Assembly: GCA_902628605.1 (NCBI GenBank)
Contig: CACONV010000004.1
Span: forward strand, 1 to 54,707
From: an uncultured Bacteroidota bacterium
GTDB lineage: Bacteria > Bacteroidota > Bacteroidia > Flavobacteriales > Flavobacteriaceae
Reading direction: 5' to 3'
DNA: 54,707 nucleotides
The notes beneath the pieces were generated by a model. The model was given only the letters and a program-made list of their open reading frames with translations. It was not told where the DNA came from and made no database searches. Position numbers and translations under genes: made by a program. Below are positions 47,503-54,707 of the stretch, in pieces. Positions within the stretch are counted from its first letter, which is position 1. Every line of letters begins with the position of its first letter.

Positions 47503-48108
47503 TTATTTTGAGTAGAGTTCTACTATCAATTGTTCTTTTATATTTTCTGGTATTTGAATTCGTTCAGGAATACTAACCAAAGTGCCCATCAAATTATTTT
47601 TGTCCCAAGTTAACCACTCATAAACTGAAGAATTATTATGGACCGATTCTTGGATTGAGTTAATAGACTTAGATTTTTCGCGAACACCAACTTTGTCACC
47701 TGGTTTGACATGACAAGATGGAATATTTACTATTTTATCATTTAAAATTATGTGTCCGTGTGAAACAAGTTGTCTCGCACCACTTCTTGATGGTGATATT
47801 CCAAGCCTATAAACAATATTATCTAATCTGGACTCACATAGTTGAAGTAAAACTTCACCAGTGACCCCTTTACTTCTGGAGGCTCGATTGAAAATTATCC
47901 TAAATTGTTTCTCTAAAATACCATATGTATATTTAGCTTTTTGCTTTTCCATCAATTGAATCGCATACTCTGACTTTTTGCCTCTACGTTTATTGTTTCC
48001 ATGTTGCCCAGGAGGATAATTCCTTTTTTCATAAGATTTGTCAGAACCAAAAATTGGTTCTCCAAATTTTCTAGCAATTTTTGATTTAGGACCTGTATAT
48101 CTAGCCAT
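47503..48108 (-). CDS. rpsD: 30S ribosomal protein S4
   Basis: 201 residues starting [18 protein letters not shown]. An open frame extends 26 codons upstream but has non-ribosomal sequence and overlaps rpsK, so the ATG at 48108 is chosen. The S4 RNA-binding domain includes [20 protein letters not shown] and VSHGHI. No zinc-binding cysteines are present at the N-terminus. S4 starts 30S assembly and, in other bacteria, represses its own operon. Confidence 0.97.
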   Translation of the reverse strand: MARYTGPKSKIARKFGEPIFGSDKSYEKRNYPPGQHGNNKRRGKKSEYAIQLMEKQKAKYTYGILEKQFRIIFNRASRSKGVTGEVLLQLCESRLDNIVYRLGISPSRSGARQLVSHGHIILNDKIVNIPSCHVKPGDKVGVREKSKSINSIQESVHNNSSVYEWLTWDKNNLMGTLVSIPERIQIPENIKEQLIVELYSK

Positions 48109-48124
48109 TTTATTCTTTTTAAAA

Positions 48125-48508
48125 TTATACTCTTCTTCTTTTTGGTGGTCTACATCCATTGTGAGGGAGAGGTGTGACATCAACAATTTCAGTTACTTCA
48201 ATTCCACTGTTATGAATGGTCCTGATGGCAGATTCTCTTCCATTTCCAGGACCTTTAACATAAACTTTAACCTGTCTTAAACCTAAATCTTGAGCTGTCT
48301 TTGAACAATCTTCAGCTGCAACTTGTGCAGCATAGGGAGTGTTTTTTTTAGACCCTCTAAATCCCATCTTTCCTGCAGATGACCAAGAAATCACTTCTCC
48401 TTTTAGATTTGTAATTGAAATGATTATGTTGTTAAATGAGGCATTAATGTAAGCCTGACCAACAGGTTCTACAGATACTTTTCTTTTTTTGTTTGCAGAT
48501 TTAGCCAT
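48125..48508 (-). CDS. rpsK: 30S ribosomal protein S11
   Basis: 127 residues. Conserved segments are [38 protein letters not shown] and the C-terminal [18 protein letters not shown]. It lies in the 30S platform. It sits between rpsM (6-base gap) and rpsD (16-base gap). Confidence 0.98.
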   Translation of the reverse strand: MAKSANKKRKVSVEPVGQAYINASFNNIIISITNLKGEVISWSSAGKMGFRGSKKNTPYAAQVAAEDCSKTAQDLGLRQVKVYVKGPGNGRESAIRTIHNSGIEVTEIVDVTPLPHNGCRPPKRRRV

Positions 48509-48514
48509 ATTAAA

Positions 48515-48889
48515 TTATTTAGTTGCTTTCTTTTTGTTAGCTATTGTTTTTCTTTTACCCTTTCTTGTACGAGAATTGTTTTTTGTTTTTTGCCCTCGAA
48601 GAGGAAGTCCTGCTCTATGTCTTATCCCTCTGTAAGAACCTATATCCATCAATCTTTTTATATTGAGTTGAGTTTCTGAACGCAATTCTCCTTCAACTTT
48701 ATATTTTGAGATAGATTGAATAATAGATTTTATTTCAGAGTCTGTCCAATCTGAAACTTTTTTATTCAGATCTACTTTTGCTTCATTTAAAATTTTAGAT
48801 GCACGGCTTCTACCAACTCCGTAAATGTAAGTTAAAGCAACCTCGCCTCTTTTCGATTTAGGTATATCTACACCTGATATTCTAGCCAT
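48515..48889 (-). CDS. rpsM: 30S ribosomal protein S13
   Basis: 124 residues. The start [30 protein letters not shown] and the basic tail [19 protein letters not shown] are diagnostic. It contacts the 50S subunit and P-site tRNA. It begins one base after the rpmJ stop. Confidence 0.98.
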   Translation of the reverse strand: MARISGVDIPKSKRGEVALTYIYGVGRSRASKILNEAKVDLNKKVSDWTDSEIKSIIQSISKYKVEGELRSETQLNIKRLMDIGSYRGIRHRAGLPLRGQKTKNNSRTRKGKRKTIANKKKATK

Positions 48890-48890
48890 A

Positions 48891-49007
48891 TTATCCTTGT
48901 CTTTGTTTAAACCTTGGGTTCTTCTTATTAATTATATATAATCTACCCTTTCTTCTAACGATTTTACAATCTGAACTTCTTTTTTTTACTGATGTTTTTA
49001 CTTTCAT
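48891..49007 (-). CDS. rpmJ: 50S ribosomal protein L36
   Basis: A 38-codon gene read directly from the minus strand: it begins [20 protein letters not shown] and ends [12 protein letters not shown], a clear L36. Only one cysteine remains of the zinc-ribbon set, so this is the zinc-free form. It sits in its usual place between infA and rpsM, with one base before rpsM. Confidence 0.96.
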   Translation of the reverse strand: MKVKTSVKKRSSDCKIVRRKGRLYIINKKNPRFKQRQG

Positions 49008-49016
49008 AATTATAAA

Positions 49017-49232
49017 TTAAAATCTAAAAGTTATTCTTGCCTTAGTTAAATCATAAGGGCTCATTTCAAGTTTTACTTTATCGCCCGGTAAAAGTTTAAT
49101 GTAATGAAGTCTCATTTTACCTGATATATGAGCAGTTACAACATGACCATTTTCGAGCTCAACTCTAAACATAGCATTTGAGAGAGCTTCAATTATTTTT
49201 CCTTCTTGTTCAATTGCTTCTTGCTTAGGCAT
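49017..49232 (-). CDS. infA: Translation initiation factor IF-1
   Basis: 71 residues, an OB-fold protein binding the 30S A site. It starts [17 protein letters not shown] and contains [20 protein letters not shown] and [21 protein letters not shown]. An open frame runs nine codons further upstream into secY, but the ATG at 49232 matches the family start and leaves one base after the secY stop. Confidence 0.97.
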   Translation of the reverse strand: MPKQEAIEQEGKIIEALSNAMFRVELENGHVVTAHISGKMRLHYIKLLPGDKVKLEMSPYDLTKARITFRF

Positions 49233-49233
49233 T

Positions 49234-50583
49234 TTATATTGATATTTTTCTGTTAGCACTAGTTTTCATAAGTCCGTCGTAATGTCTATTTAGTAAGTAG
49301 GAATTTACTTGTTGAATTGTATCAATAGCTACACCAACCATAATTAACAATGAGGTCCCACCGTAAAACAGAGCCCATCCTTGTTGCATTCCCATTAGTT
49401 TAACAACTATCGCAGGAAAAACAGCTAAGGCAGCTAAAAATAACGATCCAGGAAAAGTAATTTGAGACATAACATTATCTAAAAATTCACTAGTTTCATT
49501 ACCGGGTCTAATACCAGGAACAAAACCCCCACTTCTTTTCAAATCATCTGACATTTTATTGGTCGGTACAGTAATAGCTGTGTAAAAAAAAGTAAAAATA
49601 ATTATAAGTAAACCAAAAACAATATTATACCACAATCCAAAAATATCTGAAAAATTTACTTGAATCCATTGACCCACCTCGTTATTTCCAATTAACCTCC
49701 CAACATAACTAGGAGCAAACATTATCGCTTGAGCAAAAATAATTGGCATAACGCCTGAAGCATTTAATTTGAGTGGAATATACTGTCTCCTGCCATACAC
49801 ATTTTGGTTAGTTCCACCAATTTGGGATCTCCTCGCATACTGTACAGGTATTTGTCTTACAGCCAAAACAAGAAGAATTGATAATAAAATTATAATAATC
49901 CATAATATCATTTCAATTAGAATAAGAATTAATCCTCCATTGTTTTCCGATACTCGTGAAACAACCTCTTGGGTAAAAGACATGGGTAAAGTAGCGATTA
50001 TTCCTACCATTATTAGTAAAGATATTCCATTTCCTATTCCTTTGTCGGTAATCTTTTCTCCAAGCCACATAGCGAATATTGTTCCTGTAACCAAAATAAT
50101 AACTGATGGAAGCATAAAAGAGAAACCTTTACCTAAAACAAAAGCTGAATCCGGAACTCCCAAGGCACTTAGCCCATAAAGATAGGCTGGAGCTTGAACA
50201 ACACAGATAGCTATTGTTAGCCATCTGGTAATTTGATTAAGTGTTTTTCTTCCACTTTCCCCCTCTTTTTGAAGTTTTTGTAAGTATGGAAGAGCCACGC
50301 CCATAAGTTGAACAACAATTGATGCTGAAATGTAGGGCATAATTCCAAGGGCAAAAACCGAAGCATTGGCAAATGCACCTCCTGTAAACATATTTAGTAC
50401 TCCAAGAAGACCTCCACCACCTGTTCTATTACCTAATTCAGCAAGTTGGAGGGCATCTATACCAGGAAGTGTAATTTGTGCACCTACTCTATATACAAGC
50501 AGAATAGAAAGAGTAACTCCGATTCTAATCCGTAGTTCTTCAATCTTATAAATATTAATAAGTGCTTGTAAAAATTTAGCCAT
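49234..50583 (-). CDS. secY: Protein translocase subunit SecY
   Basis: A 449-residue, ten-helix channel protein of the Sec translocon. Landmarks are [12 protein letters not shown], the plug region [33 protein letters not shown], the cytosolic loop QIPVQYARR and the C-terminal [13 protein letters not shown]. It exports the signal-peptide proteins of this window (PorP, the giant cargo, NamZ) and takes clients from Ffh. It overlaps the end of rplO by eight bases. Confidence 0.98.
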   Translation of the reverse strand: MAKFLQALINIYKIEELRIRIGVTLSILLVYRVGAQITLPGIDALQLAELGNRTGGGGLLGVLNMFTGGAFANASVFALGIMPYISASIVVQLMGVALPYLQKLQKEGESGRKTLNQITRWLTIAICVVQAPAYLYGLSALGVPDSAFVLGKGFSFMLPSVIILVTGTIFAMWLGEKITDKGIGNGISLLIMVGIIATLPMSFTQEVVSRVSENNGGLILILIEMILWIIIILLSILLVLAVRQIPVQYARRSQIGGTNQNVYGRRQYIPLKLNASGVMPIIFAQAIMFAPSYVGRLIGNNEVGQWIQVNFSDIFGLWYNIVFGLLIIIFTFFYTAITVPTNKMSDDLKRSGGFVPGIRPGNETSEFLDNVMSQITFPGSLFLAALAVFPAIVVKLMGMQQGWALFYGGTSLLIMVGVAIDTIQQVNSYLLNRHYDGLMKTSANRKISI

Positions 50584-51040
50584 TTTTTAAAATTATATTT
50601 ACTTCTCCCCCAGCAGACTCGATTTCCTTTTGCGCTTTGTTAGAAAACTTATGAGCAGTAATCTTCACTGGAGACAATATTTTTCCTTTAGCTAAAATTT
50701 TAACCAAACTATTTTTTTTAACCAATCCTAATGAATAAATTTTCTCAACATCCAATTTTTCTTTAATTTTTTTGTTTGAAATCAATTCCTGAATCTTTTC
50801 TAGATTTAATACCTCATATTGAATTCTATTTACATTTTTAAATCCGAATTTTGGAATTCTCCGTTGTAAGGGCATTTGACCTCCCTCAAATCCAATCTTT
50901 TTAGAATATCCAGATCTCGACTTTGCTCCTTTATGACCTCTCGTGGAAGTTCCCCCTTTTCCAGAACCCTGACCTCTTCCTAACCTCTTGGAAGCTTTTT
51001 TATTTGAACCTTTTATTGGTGTTATATTATCTAAATTCAT
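50576..51040 (-). CDS. rplO: 50S ribosomal protein L15
   Basis: 154 residues. The Gly/Arg-rich start (LGRGQGSGKGGTSTRGHKGA) and the GFEGGQMPLQRRIPKFGF segment are diagnostic, with the C-terminal globular part ending in [12 protein letters not shown]. It lies four bases after rpmD and overlaps secY by eight bases. Confidence 0.97.
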   Translation of the reverse strand: MNLDNITPIKGSNKKASKRLGRGQGSGKGGTSTRGHKGAKSRSGYSKKIGFEGGQMPLQRRIPKFGFKNVNRIQYEVLNLEKIQELISNKKIKEKLDVEKIYSLGLVKKNSLVKILAKGKILSPVKITAHKFSNKAQKEIESAGGEVNIILKNG

Positions 51041-51044
51041 TAAA

Positions 51045-51224
51045 CTAAACTTTAGTTACTTCTACCAAATGGTGGACTTTTTTAATCATCCCCACAATAT
51101 TCGGTGTATTTTGATGAACTACTTCCTTGCCAATCCCTCTTAAACCAAGAGCAAAAAGTGTGAGTTTCTGACTTCTTAAGTTCTTTATACTACTTCTTAT
51201 CTGTTTTATTTTAATTTTTTCCAT
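51045..51224 (-). CDS. rpmD: 50S ribosomal protein L30
   Basis: 59 residues starting MEKIKIKQIRSSIKNLRSQK, with LTLFALGLRGIGKEVVHQNT as the L30 signature. A longer open frame begins 17 codons upstream inside rpsE but has no family support, so the ATG at 51224 is used, four bases after the rpsE stop. Confidence 0.95.
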   Translation of the reverse strand: MEKIKIKQIRSSIKNLRSQKLTLFALGLRGIGKEVVHQNTPNIVGMIKKVHHLVEVTKV

Positions 51225-51228
51225 TATT

Positions 51229-51753
51229 CTAATCGTTAAAAAGTTTATCCACAGAAATGCCTCTTTGCTTTGCAATTTGTTCTGGACTTCTTAGATTTAG
51301 TAGAGCATCAAATGTAGCCTTTACGACATTATGTGGGTTAGAAGATCCTTGAGATTTAGAAAGTACATTTTGGACCCCAACTGATTCAAGTACAGCCCTT
51401 ACTGCTCCTCCTGCAATGACACCTGTCCCCTCTGAAGCGGGTTTAATAAATACCCTTGCGCCTCCAAATTTTCCATTTTGTTCATGAGGGATAGTACCTT
51501 TTTTTAGAGAAATTCGAATCAGATTTTTTTTAGCATCTTCCACAGCCTTAGAAATAGCCTCAGACACTTCCTTAGATTTACCTAAACCGTGACCAACTAT
51601 ACCGTCTTCGTCTCCAACCACAACTATTGCAGAAAAACCAAAAGCTCTCCCACCTTTGGTTACTTTTGTTACTCTTTGAACACCTACTAATCTATCTTTA
51701 AGATCGAGTCCACCAGGTTTAACAAATTCTATACTTTTATAATTTTTATACAT
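51229..51753 (-). CDS. rpsE: 30S ribosomal protein S5
   Basis: 174 residues. The double-stranded RNA-binding part has [27 protein letters not shown] and [14 protein letters not shown]. The second domain has [29 protein letters not shown]. It contributes to decoding fidelity at the mRNA entry site. It lies three bases after rplR. Confidence 0.98.
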   Translation of the reverse strand: MYKNYKSIEFVKPGGLDLKDRLVGVQRVTKVTKGGRAFGFSAIVVVGDEDGIVGHGLGKSKEVSEAISKAVEDAKKNLIRISLKKGTIPHEQNGKFGGARVFIKPASEGTGVIAGGAVRAVLESVGVQNVLSKSQGSSNPHNVVKATFDALLNLRSPEQIAKQRGISVDKLFND

Positions 51754-51756
51754 ACT

Positions 51757-52110
51757 TTAAAATTTAAGACCACCCTCTCTAGCACCATCAGCAAGAGACT
51801 TTACTCTTCCATGATACAAGTATCCACCACGGTCAAATTTTACTAAACTTATTCCTTTTTTGGATGCTTTTTTTGCAATTAGTTTTCCTACTTGAAGTGC
51901 AGCTGAAATTTTATTTTCAAACTTATCAAAATCTTTACTATTGGAAGATGCAGACACTAAGGTGCTTCCTTTAGCATCATCAATTATTTGAGCGTAAATA
52001 TTTTTATTACTTCTATATACTGATAGACGAGGCATAACGCTATTACCTCTGATAGTTTTTTTTAACTTCAGTCTAATTTTTGCTCTTCTTTTAGTTTTTA
52101 TAGTTTTCAT
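51757..52110 (-). CDS. rplR: 50S ribosomal protein L18
   Basis: 117 residues, a 5S rRNA-binding protein. Family text includes [36 protein letters not shown] and the end [20 protein letters not shown]. It sits between rplF and rpsE. Confidence 0.97.
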   Translation of the reverse strand: MKTIKTKRRAKIRLKLKKTIRGNSVMPRLSVYRSNKNIYAQIIDDAKGSTLVSASSNSKDFDKFENKISAALQVGKLIAKKASKKGISLVKFDRGGYLYHGRVKSLADGAREGGLKF

Positions 52111-52119
52111 TTTAACGTA

Positions 52120-52662
52120 TTATGCTGATTTTCCGGCCTTTCTTCTAATTTGTTCTCCTACAAACCTTATACCCTTACCCTTGTATGGTTCAGGTTTTCT
52201 AAAAGATCTAATTTTTGCTGCAACAAATCCTAGTAATTGCTTATCATGCGAAGATAGTTTTATAATTGGATTTTTACCTTTTTCAGAAGTTGTTTCAATT
52301 TTAACTTCAGGTGCTATTTCGAATAAGATGTTATGTGAAAAACCCAACGAGAGATCTAATTTCTGACCTTGAACAGAGGCGCGATAACCAACACCTACAA
52401 GCTCAAGCTCCTTGGTAAAACCAGTGCTCACTCCTGTAACCATATTATTTATTAGTGATCTATACAAACCATGTTTAGATTTTACATCATTTGTCTCAGA
52501 ATTTCTTTTTAAGGTTATTAAGTTGTTTTCAATATCAACATCTACATCATGAAAATTCAGTTCCAATGAACCCAACTTTCCACTTACAATAATCTTGTTG
52601 TTTTGAAGGTCTATATTTACGCCTTCAGGTACTTTAATTGGACTGTTTCCTATTCTAGACAT
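52120..52662 (-). CDS. rplF: 50S ribosomal protein L6
   Basis: 180 residues, two repeated alpha/beta domains. The start MSRIGNSPIKVPEGVNI, the region VGVGYRASVQGQKLDLSLGFSH and the signature PEPYKGKGIRFVGEQIRRKAGK are all present. It binds 23S rRNA near the factor-binding site. Confidence 0.98.
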   Translation of the reverse strand: MSRIGNSPIKVPEGVNIDLQNNKIIVSGKLGSLELNFHDVDVDIENNLITLKRNSETNDVKSKHGLYRSLINNMVTGVSTGFTKELELVGVGYRASVQGQKLDLSLGFSHNILFEIAPEVKIETTSEKGKNPIIKLSSHDKQLLGFVAAKIRSFRKPEPYKGKGIRFVGEQIRRKAGKSA

Positions 52663-52671
52663 ATTTAAAAT

Positions 52672-53073
52672 TTAATATAAATAACAAATTACCTCTCCAC
52701 CAATATTTTTTTTCTTTGCTTCTTTTCCAGTCATTACTCCCATTGAAGTCGAAACAATTGATATTCCTAAGCCATTTAGAATTCTTGGAATGCTCTTAGC
52801 ATTAGTATATTTTCTCAATCCAGGCGTTGAAATTCGGTTTATTTTTCTGATTATTGATTCACCTGTTTTGACATCATATTTTAAAGCAATTTTAATTGCA
52901 CCCTGTTTGTTTGAAGTTTCCATAAATTTATAGCTTAAAATAAAACCTTGGTCATATAATATTTTTGTGATTTCTTTTTTTGTATTAGAAGCAGGGATTT
53001 CAACAATCTTGTGTTTTGCAAGACATGCATTTCTGATTCTTGTAAGATAATCTGCTATTGTATCTGTATTCAT
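52672..53073 (-). CDS. rpsH: 30S ribosomal protein S8
   Basis: 133 residues. The start [21 protein letters not shown] and the RNA-binding end [33 protein letters not shown] are diagnostic. S8 binds helix 21 of 16S rRNA and, in E. coli, represses the spc operon; no such mRNA site was identified here. Confidence 0.98.
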   Translation of the reverse strand: MNTDTIADYLTRIRNACLAKHKIVEIPASNTKKEITKILYDQGFILSYKFMETSNKQGAIKIALKYDVKTGESIIRKINRISTPGLRKYTNAKSIPRILNGLGISIVSTSMGVMTGKEAKKKNIGGEVICYLY

Positions 53074-53083
53074 AATATAATTT

Positions 53084-53353
53084 TTACCAGCTTGCTTTTG
53101 TTAAACCAGGAATCAAACCTTTATTAGCCATTTCTCTAAAAGTAACTCTTGATAAGCCAAATTGCCTTATGTAGCCTTTGGGTCTTCCAGTTATTTTACA
53201 ACGATTATGTAATCTGACTGGTGATGCATTTCTCGGAAGTTTTTGAAGAGCTAAATAATCTTTTTTCTCTTTCAAAGCTTTTCTTCTAGATTCATATTTT
53301 TTAACAATTTTTGCACGTTTAATTTCTCGCGCTTTCATTGACTCTTTTGCCAT
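53084..53353 (-). CDS. rpsN: 30S ribosomal protein S14 (zinc-independent type)
   Basis: 89 residues, the long form without CxxC pairs. It contains the conserved [22 protein letters not shown] and the end [11 protein letters not shown]. With the one-cysteine L36 this means neither protein uses a zinc ribbon. It lies one base after rplE. Confidence 0.97.
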   Translation of the reverse strand: MAKESMKAREIKRAKIVKKYESRRKALKEKKDYLALQKLPRNASPVRLHNRCKITGRPKGYIRQFGLSRVTFREMANKGLIPGLTKASW

Positions 53354-53354
53354 A

Positions 53355-53906
53355 CTATTTCTTTTTAAATGGTAAACCTATTAAACTTAATAAAGACTTT
53401 GCCTCATTATCAGTGGAAGCAGAAGTTACAAAAGTTATATCCATACCTGATATTTTATTTACTTTATCAATATCTATTTCAGGGAAAATTATTTGCTCGG
53501 TTATACCTAAGGTGTAATTACCCCTTCCGTCAAAACCTCCGGGCTTAATACCCTGAAAATCTCTAACTCTAGGTAATGCAATCGAAATAAGTCTGTCCAA
53601 AAATTCAAACATCTTATTACCTCTTAATGTAACTTTAGCACCTATTGGCATACCCTTTCTTAACTTGAAGGAAGCAACATCTTTTTTTGAAAGAGTTGGA
53701 ACTGCCTTTTGCCCCGAGATTAGGGTAAGTTCATCAACTGCCTGTTCAACGAGTTTTTTGTCAGCAACTCCTCCTCCAACACCTCTACTTAATATGATTT
53801 TAATGACTCTAGGAACTTGCATAGTACTTTTATAACTAAACTCATTCATTAATGATTTAGATACAACTTTTTCGAACTCGTTCTTTAACCTAGGGATATA
53901 ACTCAT
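53355..53906 (-). CDS. rplE: 50S ribosomal protein L5
   Basis: 183 residues, a 5S rRNA and P-site tRNA contact protein. Landmarks are [40 protein letters not shown], the [19 protein letters not shown] loop and [10 protein letters not shown]. Its ATG shares a base with the rplX stop codon. Confidence 0.98.
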   Translation of the reverse strand: MSYIPRLKNEFEKVVSKSLMNEFSYKSTMQVPRVIKIILSRGVGGGVADKKLVEQAVDELTLISGQKAVPTLSKKDVASFKLRKGMPIGAKVTLRGNKMFEFLDRLISIALPRVRDFQGIKPGGFDGRGNYTLGITEQIIFPEIDIDKVNKISGMDITFVTSASTDNEAKSLLSLIGLPFKKK

Positions 53907-54205
53907 TATTTTAATTTTTTCTTACTATTTCTAGTATTTGATTTTGTTTCTTTTTTAGCTTCCTCCTTGTTTACATTATTAACTAGAAGAGATACATTTG
54001 AAATATGAATAGGAGATTCTTTTTCCTCGATTCCACCTTGGGGATTTTTGGAATTTGGTTTTATGTGCTTTTTAACCAAATTTAAACCCTCAATAATTAC
54101 CTTTTCTCTTTTTTTAATAATGCTTACTATCTTACCCTCTGAACCTTTATTAGATCCAGCAATTACTTTAACATAATCTCCAACTTTAATTTTAAACTTT
54201 CTCAT
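53906..54205 (-). CDS. rplX: 50S ribosomal protein L24
   Basis: 99 residues. The KOW motif region ([20 protein letters not shown]) and [16 protein letters not shown] are typical. The C-terminus ends in a short Lys-rich tail. It lies three bases after rplN. Confidence 0.96.
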   Translation of the reverse strand: MRKFKIKVGDYVKVIAGSNKGSEGKIVSIIKKREKVIIEGLNLVKKHIKPNSKNPQGGIEEKESPIHISNVSLLVNNVNKEEAKKETKSNTRNSKKKLK

Positions 54206-54208
54206 AAC

Positions 54209-54577
54209 TTATAATACTTCAGGTGCTAGGGAAACAATTTTCATAAATTTTTTATCTCTCAATTCTCTCGCTACTGGTCCAAAAACTCTAGTCCCAATCA
54301 TCTCACCAGAGGGATTTAACAGAACGCAGGCATTATCATCAAAACGAATATAGGACCCATCCTGTCTTCGAATTTCTTTAACTGTTCTAACAACTACAGC
54401 TTTTGTCACCTGGCCTTTTTTCATAGTCCCAGAAGGAGTAGACTCTTTTATTGTTACAACAATTTTATCACCAATAGATGCGTATCGTTTTTTAGTACCA
54501 CCTAAGACTCTTATAGTAAGCACCTCTTTTGCACCAGTGTTATCTGCAACCTTTAATTTTGATTCTTGATGTAACAT
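54209..54577 (-). CDS. rplN: 50S ribosomal protein L14
   Basis: 122 residues, a five-stranded barrel at the subunit interface. It starts [20 protein letters not shown] and contains [43 protein letters not shown] and the end [12 protein letters not shown]. The ATG directly follows the rpsQ stop with no spacer. Confidence 0.98.
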   Translation of the reverse strand: MLHQESKLKVADNTGAKEVLTIRVLGGTKKRYASIGDKIVVTIKESTPSGTMKKGQVTKAVVVRTVKEIRRQDGSYIRFDDNACVLLNPSGEMIGTRVFGPVARELRDKKFMKIVSLAPEVL

Positions 54578-54707
54578 TTATTTTGCTCTTTCAATAATTT
54601 GCATTAGCCTCCATGACTTTGTTTTACTCAAAGGTTTAACTTCCATTATACGAACCTTATCACCTATTTTACAATCATTTTTATGATCGTGAGCAACATA
54701 TTTTTTC
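54578..54707 (-). CDS. rpsQ: 30S ribosomal protein S17 (5' part outside the window)
   Basis: The last 42 residues plus stop are visible on the minus strand. They start [20 protein letters not shown] and end [11 protein letters not shown], the conserved C-terminal half of S17. The gene continues beyond the right edge. Its position before rplN is the standard spc-operon order. Confidence 0.93.
   Translation of the reverse strand, partial: KKYVAHDHKNDCKIGDKVRIMEVKPLSKTKSWRLMQIIERAK

Noticed and set aside
48109..48186. N-terminal extension of rpsD
   Set aside because: The extra 26 codons overlap rpsK and do not resemble S4; [10 protein letters not shown] is the family start.
51225..51275. N-terminal extension of rpmD
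   Set aside because: The extra 17 codons lie inside rpsE and do not resemble L30; the ATG at 51224 gives the normal length.

Overview
The window looks like a chromosomal segment of a marine flavobacterium (phylum Bacteroidota). The evidence is the AT-rich DNA, promoter-like TAnnTTTG boxes, scarce Shine-Dalgarno sequences, frequent TTG starts, a type IX secretion (T9SS) cargo/PorP pair, a flavobacterial-type proteorhodopsin with a Blh retinal synthase, and the ribosomal-protein order running into rplQ-carA-eno-gltA. No tRNA, rRNA, CRISPR array, insertion sequence or prophage was seen. No gene-free stretch exceeds 300 bases; the largest gap is 185 bases, between carA and rplQ.

Layout. Positions 1-4440 (+) hold a tightly packed set for surface sugar/lipid work: a family 2 glycosyltransferase cut by the window start, a phosphohexomutase and an MsbA-like ABC exporter. 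Positions 4536-12317 (+) hold purL followed by a fatty-acid group: an acyl-CoA ligase, a MarR regulator with a clear palindrome over its promoter, and an acyl-CoA dehydrogenase. Positions 12324-28933 (-) hold a two-gene unit: a 5195-residue, repeat-built secreted protein with a T9SS type B C-terminal domain, then a PorP/SprF-like outer-membrane partner overlapping it by 4 bases. Positions 29026-36651 are housekeeping: a cysteine synthase-type enzyme, a LolE/FtsX-like permease, a NamZ muramidase, queE, a VOC protein, an unknown membrane protein, folD and ffh. Positions 36693-38428 hold the divergent blh/proteorhodopsin light-energy pair, and a strong hairpin terminator separates it from convergent argS. 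An SDR-type protein follows at 40345.

From 41782 to the right edge everything lies on the minus strand. Read in its own direction this is rpsQ(partial)-rplN-rplX-rplE-rpsN-rpsH-rplF-rplR-rpsE-rpmD-rplO-secY-infA-rpmJ-rpsM-rpsK-rpsD-rpoA-rplQ, the joined spc and alpha operons, then carA, eno and gltA. rpmJ (38 codons) was found by reading the sequence directly.

The most unusual content is the giant T9SS cargo gene. It carries recent near-identical internal duplications and five dispersed copies of a small insertion-like domain. Next in interest are the tandem 8-residue repeat tail on ribosomal protein L17, the palindromic MarR operator, and a pair of divergent genes whose start codons abut with no bases between them.
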